Source: JAGQTE01 sp964648005 (GTDB lineage: Bacteria; Actinomycetota; Acidimicrobiia; Acidimicrobiales; Acidimicrobilacustridaceae). From it: a stretch of DNA of 9,158 bases. The position numbers were made by a program, and so were the translations under genes. The DNA lies in the NCBI GenBank assembly GCA_964648005.1, contig CAZYKR010000179.1, forward strand, positions 1 to 9,158, written 5' to 3'. The notes under the pieces are model-generated. The model was not told the origin of the DNA and searched no databases. It worked only from the letters and a program-made list of their open reading frames with translations. Below are positions 4,735 through 9,158 of the stretch, piece by piece (the stretch's first letter is position 1; the number at the start of each line of letters is the position of its first letter).

Positions 4735-5552
4735 TGGCCGACGAGCTGCGCATCGAAGGCCTGGTGGCCGGCGTGGGGGACCGCGCGATCCTGCACGGGA
4801 TCGACCTGGTCGTACCCGCCGGTGAGGTCCACGCGGTCATGGGGCCCAACGGTTCGGGCAAGTCGACGCTGTCGCACGTGCTCGCCGGCCGGCCCGGCTA
4901 CACCGTCACGTCGGGGCGCGTGCTGCTCGGCGACGTCGACCTGCTGGCGCTCGAGCCGTGGCAGCGGGCCCAGGCGGGGTTGTTCTTGGCCCTGCAGTAC
5001 CCCGTCGAGGTGCCCGGGGTGTCGCTGGGCGACATGCTCGGCGCCGCCTTCGACGCCGGCGGCCGCAACCGGGCCGAGCTGGCGGCGCGCATCGCCGGCG
5101 AGGCCGAGCGCATCGGCTTGGCCGCGGCGTTGCTGGACCGTCCGGTGAACGTCGACCTCTCCGGTGGCGAGAAGAAGCGCAACGAGACGATGCAGCTCGG
5201 TGTGCTGGCGCCGCGCTTCGCCGTGCTCGACGAGCTCGACTCGGGACTCGACGTCGACGCCCTGCGCGCCTGCGCTCGTCGGATCGAGGCGGCGACCACC
5301 GAGGACGGCCTCGGCGTGTTGGCCATCACGCACTACCGACGCCTGCTCGACGAGCTCAAGCCCGACGTCGTGCACGTGCTGGCCGGGGGCCGGATCGTCG
5401 CCAGCGGTGGTCCGGAGCTCGCCGACGAGCTCGAGGTCACCGGGTACGCCCCGTACCTGGGCGACGTCGCCGAGGCGGAGCCGGATCCTGCTGCCGCCAC
5501 CGCCGCAGCGGTGGACCCGTTCGCGGATCCCTTCGCCGACCCGCTGGCCTGA
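4734..5552 (+). CDS. sufC: SufC, Fe-S assembly ATPase (first copy, with C-terminal tail)
   Basis: 272 residues. Soluble ABC-type ATPase that drives conformational change in the SufBD scaffold. All ATPase motifs are present: Walker A GPNGSGKST (37-45), Q-loop Q88 in LALQYP, signature LSGGEKKR (142-149), Walker B with D166-E167 in FAVLDELDSGLD, and switch histidine H200 in ITHY. The body ends around residue 244. It is followed by an extra acidic, Ala/Pro-rich tail of about 28 residues closing with the tandem DPFADPFADPLA, which ordinary SufC (about 250 residues) lacks. It is the last gene of the sufD operon and ends 9 nt from the stop of sufU on the other strand. It differs from the second sufC at 7342-8103 (LDELDS versus LDETDS; LSGGE versus FSGGE) and is a paralogue rather than a recent duplicate. 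I see nothing to suggest it is inactive. Confidence 0.95.
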   Translation: MADELRIEGLVAGVGDRAILHGIDLVVPAGEVHAVMGPNGSGKSTLSHVLAGRPGYTVTSGRVLLGDVDLLALEPWQRAQAGLFLALQYPVEVPGVSLGDMLGAAFDAGGRNRAELAARIAGEAERIGLAAALLDRPVNVDLSGGEKKRNETMQLGVLAPRFAVLDELDSGLDVDALRACARRIEAATTEDGLGVLAITHYRRLLDELKPDVVHVLAGGRIVASGGPELADELEVTGYAPYLGDVAEAEPDPAAATAAAVDPFADPFADPLA

Positions 5553-5567
5553 GCCCGAGCGTCAGGC
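5547..5567. terminator. Inverted repeat spanning both convergent stop codons
   Basis: GCCTGA (5547-5552) and TCAGGC (5562-5567) pair perfectly around a 9-nt loop. Each arm holds the TGA stop of one of the converging genes (sufC first copy on +, sufU on -). The structure reads the same from both strands and could act as a shared terminator. It has no T-run on either side, so the strength is doubtful. Confidence 0.35.
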
Positions 5568-6041
5568 GCCGGCGAGGGCTTCGTCGAGGCCCTGCGCCAG
5601 GGTGTTCCACGACAGGGTGGCGCACTTGATGCGCACCGGGAACTTCACGACGCCGCGCAGCGCCTCGAGGTCGCCGAGCTGGGCCACCGACTCGGCCGTC
5701 GGCTCGGCGGGTTCGTCCTCGCCCTCGAGGCTGTGCTCGTGGATCGACATCATGGACTTGAACGATTTGGTGAGCTCGCGCACCTCGTCGACGGTCTTGC
5801 CTTTGACGGCGGCGCTCATCATCGACGCCGACGACTGGCTGATCGAACAGCCCTGGCCACCGATCTTGATGTCGGTGACCACGTCGCCGTCGACGGTGAG
5901 GTAGATGACGATCTCGTCGCCGCAGAGCGGGTTGAACCCTTCGACGCGGTGCGCCGGCGGCACCTCCAGCTCGCCCCGGTTCCGGGGGTTGCGGTAGTGA
6001 TCGAGGATGATCTCGCGGTAGAGGTCTTCGAGCCCGGGCAT
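5562..6041 (-). CDS. sufU: SufU, sulfur-accepting partner of SufS
   Basis: 159 residues. SufU is an IscU-like zinc protein that takes persulfide sulfur from SufS in Gram-positive bacteria. The expected metal ligands are present: C40 and D42 (PLCGDEI), C65 (GGQGCSISQSSASMM) and C140 (VKFPVRIKCATLSW). The N-terminus MPGLEDLYREIILDHYRNPRNRG is the family's usual opening. The region before the last cysteine contains an acidic insertion (about residues 105-125) that makes it slightly longer than the B. subtilis protein (147 residues, from memory). Start: ATG at 6041, with AGGAAAG 9 nt upstream. The frame is open far upstream through sufS, but that part is not protein-like. The gene is last in the minus-strand operon, 32 nt after sufS, and converges with the first sufC. 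Confidence 0.96.
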   Translation of the reverse strand: MPGLEDLYREIILDHYRNPRNRGELEVPPAHRVEGFNPLCGDEIVIYLTVDGDVVTDIKIGGQGCSISQSSASMMSAAVKGKTVDEVRELTKSFKSMMSIHEHSLEGEDEPAEPTAESVAQLGDLEALRGVVKFPVRIKCATLSWNTLAQGLDEALAGA

Positions 6042-6073
6042 GCCTGTCGTCTTTCCTGCGGTCGTGGGCGGTT

Positions 6074-7341
6074 CTACACCATGAAGAACTCGGCCGTGGC
6101 ATCGAGCGCATCGGCCAGCGCGTCGATGTCGGCCGGGGTGTTGTACACGTACACCGACGCCCTCGCCGTCGCCGACACACCCAGGTGGCGCATCAGCGGC
6201 TTGGCGCAGTGGTGGCCGGCGCGCACGCACACGGCGTGCTCGTCGAGGACCTGCGCCACGTCGTGCGGGTGCAGGTCGGCGAAGGCGAGCGACAGCACGC
6301 CGCCACGCTCGGCGGGGTCGGCCGGGCCGTGGATCGTGAGGCGGTCGCCGAAGCGCTCGCCGAGCACGTCCATGGCGTAGGTGGTCAGCTCGATCTCGTG
6401 TGCCCGCACGGCGTCCATGCCGAGGCCCTCGAGGTAGTCGACGGCGGCGCCGAGGCCGATGATCTCGGCGATGGGCGGGGTGCCGGCCTCGAACTTCCAC
6501 GGCAGGTCGTTGACCGTGAACCCGTCGGTGCGCACGTCGCGGATCATCTCGCCGCCCCCGAGGAACGGCGGCATGGCGTCGAGGAGCTCCTCGCGGCCCC
6601 ACAGCACGCCGATGCCGGTCGGCCCGCACATCTTGTGGCCGGAGAAGGCGACGAAGTCGGCGTCCCATGCCGCCACGTCGGTGACGTTGTGGGGCACGTA
6701 CTGGCAGGCGTCGATCAGCGTGACGGCGCCGGCGGCGTGGGCGGCGGCGCACAGGTCGGCGACCGGGGTGATCGTGCCGAGCACGTTCGACATGGCGGTC
6801 ACCCCGAGCACCTTGGCGCCGTCGAGCAGCTGGTCGAGGTTCGACAGGTCGAGGTGGCCGTCGTCGGTGAGGCCGATCCAGCGCAGCTCGAGGCCCTTCT
6901 CGGCGGCGAGCATGTGCCACGGCACGATGTCGGCGTGGTGCTCCATCAGGCTGAGCACGACGACGTCGCCCTCGCTGAGGTTGGCCCGACCCCAGGACTG
7001 CACGACGAGGTTGCAGGCCTCCGTGGCGTTCTTGGTGAACACGACCTCGCTGGTGGAGCGGGCGCCGATGAAGCGGCCCACCTTGGCTCGGGCGGCCTCC
7101 ATGGCGGACGTGGCCTGCTCGGCGATGTCGTAGACGCCGCGGTGCACGTTGGCGTTGATCGTGCGGTAGTAGCGGTCCATGGCATCGAGGACGGCGGTCG
7201 GCTTCTGCGAGGTCGCGGCCGAGTCGAGGTAGACGAGGCGTCGACCGTGCGACGTGGTGCCGAGCAGCGGGAAGTCGGCGGCGATGGCGGCGGCGTCGAG
7301 CGGATCGGCGTCGGTGGCGCGGTCGCCGTGCGGCGTATCGG

Positions 7342-7351
<10 letters not shown>
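6074..7351 (-). CDS. sufS: SufS, cysteine desulfurase
   Basis: 425 residues, full length for group II cysteine desulfurases. This PLP enzyme removes sulfur from L-cysteine and carries it as a persulfide to SufU. Visible landmarks are YLDSAATSQKP (41-51), NVHRGVYD (68-75), MEHHADIVPW (136-145) with the PLP-stacking histidine, and D215 and Q217 in DACQYVPH. K240 in SGHKMCGPTG is the PLP lysine. C382 in RAGHHCAKPLM is the catalytic cysteine. The family more often shows DGAQ and HKxYGPTG; here Cys216 and Cys242 sit beside the cofactor. I believe such variants also occur in other actinobacteria. Start: ATG at 7351, with AGGGG 8 nt upstream. Its start overlaps the end of the second sufC by 10 nt, so the two are translationally coupled. 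sufU follows. Confidence 0.97.
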
Positions 7352-8103
<752 letters not shown>

Positions 8104-8110
8104 GGCGACC

Positions 8111-8140
8111 AGTGTATTAGCACTACGGCCATAGTGGAAA
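8111..8140 (-). promoter_or_regulatory. Leaderless promoter and palindromic operator of the sufC-sufS-sufU operon
   Basis: On the minus strand, TTTCCA (8140-8135) and TACACT (8116-8111) form -35 and -10 boxes separated by 18 bp, and the ATG of sufC follows 7 nt after the -10. That spacing is the signature of leaderless actinobacterial messages. The spacer is filled by a 16-bp near-palindrome at 8121-8136, CACTA-N6-TAGTG (printed strand CACTACGGCCATAGTG), with a single mismatched pair. A protein bound there would block polymerase. The printed-strand core CTACG-N4-TAGTG (8123-8136) recurs exactly at the sufD promoter. Confidence 0.65.
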
Positions 8141-8143
8141 TGT

Positions 8144-8153
8144 CCGCCGGCGG
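8144..8153. repeat. CCGCCGGCGG palindrome between vapC and the sufC promoter
   Basis: Perfect 10-bp palindrome just after the vapC stop, flanked by AAA and ACATTT on the minus strand. It could be the remains of a short terminator for vapBC, but the usable stem is only 3-4 bp once a loop is allowed. vapBC transcripts may therefore run into the suf operon. Confidence 0.2.
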
Positions 8154-8157
8154 TTTG

Positions 8158-8538
8158 TCAGAGCGTCTCGACCAGGACGTGGTCAGCGTGTGCGGCGAGT
8201 GCGCGGAGATCTTCAGGATCGCCGGTGAGCACGCGCCCGGCCGGTTCGGCGAACGCGATCACGAGCGCGTCGACGGCTGAGCCCCGCATCGCACGGAATC
8301 GCAGGAGGGCGGCGCGTCGCGCGGTCTTCTCGGGGCACTCGGTGATCAGGTCGCAGGTCCTGAGCAGGCGGTTCGTGTTCGCGTCCGGTCCCGGACGTCC
8401 GGTGACGGATTCGACGACCACGACGGCTGGAACGGCTGGAGGCCAGAGCCCATCGCGGCGGAGGACGCTGATGATGGCGGCCGTCTGGCGATCTCGGCGG
8501 GCGAGCTTGGTGACAGCGCCGCTGTCCAGTACCAACAC
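8158..8538 (-). CDS. vapC: VapC-type PIN-domain toxin (putative ribonuclease)
   Basis: 126 residues, a typical single PIN domain. VapC toxins are Mg2+-dependent RNases that cut tRNA or rRNA and are held inactive by VapB. The acidic active-site residues are in place: D5 in VLVLDSGAVTKL, E43 in VVVVESVTG, D90 in GSAVDALVIAFA and D108 in VLTGDPEDLRAL. Start: GTG at 8538, 4 nt after the antitoxin stop; longer in-frame starts would overlap the antitoxin and precede the PIN fold. Base composition at third positions is more mixed than in the suf genes, as often seen in mobile toxin-antitoxin pairs. It reads toward the second sufC, with no strong terminator between. The RNA target cannot be told from sequence. 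Confidence 0.9.
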   Translation of the reverse strand: MLVLDSGAVTKLARRDRQTAAIISVLRRDGLWPPAVPAVVVVESVTGRPGPDANTNRLLRTCDLITECPEKTARRAALLRFRAMRGSAVDALVIAFAEPAGRVLTGDPEDLRALAAHADHVLVETL

Positions 8539-8542
8539 GGGC

Positions 8543-8791
8543 TCAACGGGCGCGATCGGTCGCGTGGATGGCGAGCCGCCGTGCGATGGCCTCAGCACGA
8601 GCGATCTCGTCAGGTGTCGGTTCGCCGACCTCGTCGATCAACTCGGCCAGGTAGGCGTCGGTCTCATCGAGAAGCGACTGGCGGCGCAGCTCTGCACGCA
8701 CTGCCTCCTGCAACAGTTCCGACGCTGGAAGACCCCGCATCTTGAGCTCGTCGTACAAGTCGTCGGGCAGGTACACCTGCATCCGTGGCAT
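8543..8791 (-). CDS. vapB: VapB-type ribbon-helix-helix antitoxin
   Basis: 82 residues. The N-terminal 38 residues are a ribbon-helix-helix DNA-binding fold (MQVYLPDDLYDELKMRGL, then SELLQEAVRAEL), the usual antitoxin module that represses its own promoter. The C-terminal half is acidic then basic (about 41-82) and should wrap the toxin. It lies directly before the PIN toxin, 4 nt between genes. Start: ATG at 8791 lies 7 nt after TATAGT, which suggests a leaderless message. The internal ATG at 8782 (MQVYLP) is an alternative, and the frame upstream of 8791 is open but not protein-like. Pairing with the toxin makes the function secure; the family name VapB is by partner. Confidence 0.88.
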   Translation of the reverse strand: MPRMQVYLPDDLYDELKMRGLPASELLQEAVRAELRRQSLLDETDAYLAELIDEVGEPTPDEIARAEAIARRLAIHATDRAR

Positions 8792-8798
8792 ACGCCTA

Positions 8799-8804
8799 AC
8801 TATA
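8799..8804 (-). promoter_or_regulatory. -10 box (TATAGT) of the vapBC operon
   Basis: Minus-strand TATAGT, a 5 of 6 match to TATAAT, lies 7 nt before the vapB ATG, giving a probable leaderless message. CATAC occurs on the printed strand on both sides of it (8789-8793 and 8805-8809), a direct repeat that might serve as the antitoxin's operator. The -35 region is weak. Confidence 0.5.
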
Positions 8805-8925
8805 CATACCTGAGGTCGATCGGCAGAAGGGGGGATGGCCTGGTGAATTGGGAGTGGCGAGCCCGGTGAATGCAGCGCCTGTGAGGTACACGCAGCGACT
8901 AACTTCGGCGCACGTCGAGCTGGTC
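8805..8925. other. Divergent intergenic stretch between vapB and the lipoprotein gene
   Basis: I see no gene, tRNA or strong terminator here. GGTGAAT occurs twice (8842-8848 and 8865-8871). A weak -10-like TAACTT at 8900-8905 could serve the gene starting at 8938. The DNA is less GC-rich than the suf region. Confidence 0.3.
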
Positions 8926-8934
8926 GGGAGGTGA
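8926..8934 (+). promoter_or_regulatory. Strong ribosome binding site deciding a TTG start
   Basis: GGGAGGTGA contains GGAGGTGA, the full complement of the 16S rRNA tail. The GGAGG core is 6 nt from the TTG at 8938. An in-frame TGA within this site (8932-8934) closes the frame upstream, so the gene must start at or after 8938. Confidence 0.65.
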
Positions 8935-8937
8935 TTC

Positions 8938-9158
8938 TTGGCCACGCTTCTGAAGGGCTGGCTTGCGCCGACCAAGCATCCATCATGGCGTTCTTCGATC
9001 CGCTCCCGTTTCGGATGGTTCGGAGGCGCGCTCCTCGTGGCGGCATGCGTTGCGTGTACCCCGCGCCAACCAGACGTCGCTCGGCTAGCAGCCGAGCCGA
9101 TCTGGATGACAGATTCGCCAGGAAGCGTGGAGGAGTACTTCGTCGCTGATCCCGGTCC
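8938..9158 (+). CDS. Probable lipoprotein, N-terminal part (runs off window)
   Basis: An open frame from TTG at 8938 to the window edge, 73 complete codons with no stop, after the best Shine-Dalgarno sequence in the window. The N-terminus has a long polar, basic region (residues 1-24, with K6, K13, R18, R22 and R24). A hydrophobic stretch FGWFGGALLVAACVAC follows (25-40), then TPRQPDV and a soluble-looking region. V34-A-A-C37 fits a lipobox, so C37 is the likely lipidated residue and the mature protein would sit on the outer face of the membrane. C40 is a second nearby cysteine. If not cleaved, the same stretch could be a membrane anchor. I do not recognise the mature part. Third-position GC is lower than in the suf genes, similar to vapBC. 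It is divergent from vapBC and probably unrelated to it. Confidence 0.65.
   Translation, partial: MATLLKGWLAPTKHPSWRSSIRSRFGWFGGALLVAACVACTPRQPDVARLAAEPIWMTDSPGSVEEYFVADPG

Noticed and set aside
8792..9046. N-terminal extension of the antitoxin reading frame
   Set aside because: The ribbon-helix-helix fold starts at MQVYLP, a good -10 box lies 7 nt before ATG 8791, and the extension overlaps the lipoprotein start region with no protein-like character.
8931..9149. 72-codon plus-strand frame from GTG at 8931
   Set aside because: Its start codon lies inside the ribosome binding site of the TTG-started frame, and its translation is Arg-rich and motif-free, unlike the lipoprotein-like frame.

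Overview
The window is very GC-rich (about 70% by eye, with strong G/C at third codon positions). It uses many GTG starts and carries an actinobacterial-type SUF iron-sulfur assembly set: SufB, SufD, a Rieske ferredoxin, SufC, SufU and SufS. It also has a GarA/OdhI-like FHA protein and -10 boxes (TANNNT) placed 7 nt before start codons, as in leaderless actinobacterial transcripts. An actinobacterium is a confident inference. An Acidimicrobiia-like member is a guess from general character only.

Layout. 3-554 (+) is the 3' end of sufB. 625-1381 (+) holds a tail-anchored small membrane protein and an FHA-domain protein. 1399-2475 (-) is a family-2 glycosyltransferase with an N-terminal helical region. 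2596-2958 (+) is a small four-cysteine protein of unknown function. 3095-5552 (+) is the tightly overlapping operon sufD / Rieske ferredoxin / sufC. Facing it, 5562-8103 (-) is a second operon read sufC (second copy) / sufS / sufU. The two operons meet tail to tail with 9 bases between stop codons. 8158-8791 (-) is a vapBC-type toxin-antitoxin pair reading toward the second sufC. 8938-9158 (+) is the start of a probable lipoprotein that begins with TTG after an excellent ribosome binding site and runs off the window.

How it works together. SufS takes sulfur from cysteine and SufU accepts it. The SufB-SufD scaffold with the SufC ATPase builds the cluster. The Rieske protein probably serves as an associated electron carrier or client. 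Having two distinct, apparently intact SufC ATPases in facing operons, and sufB separated from sufD by about 2.5 kb of unrelated genes, is unusual.

The strongest new observation is regulatory. The motif CTACG-N4-TAGTG occurs at the promoter of the sufD operon (3014-3027) and at the promoter of the opposing sufC-sufS-sufU operon (8123-8136). Both sites sit immediately upstream of a -10 box. A single unseen regulator, possibly an Fe-S sensor, could control both. Second in interest is the pair at 625-1381, which looks like GarA/OdhI split in two: a membrane-anchored peptide with an ET...D.L..L motif and a separate FHA domain.
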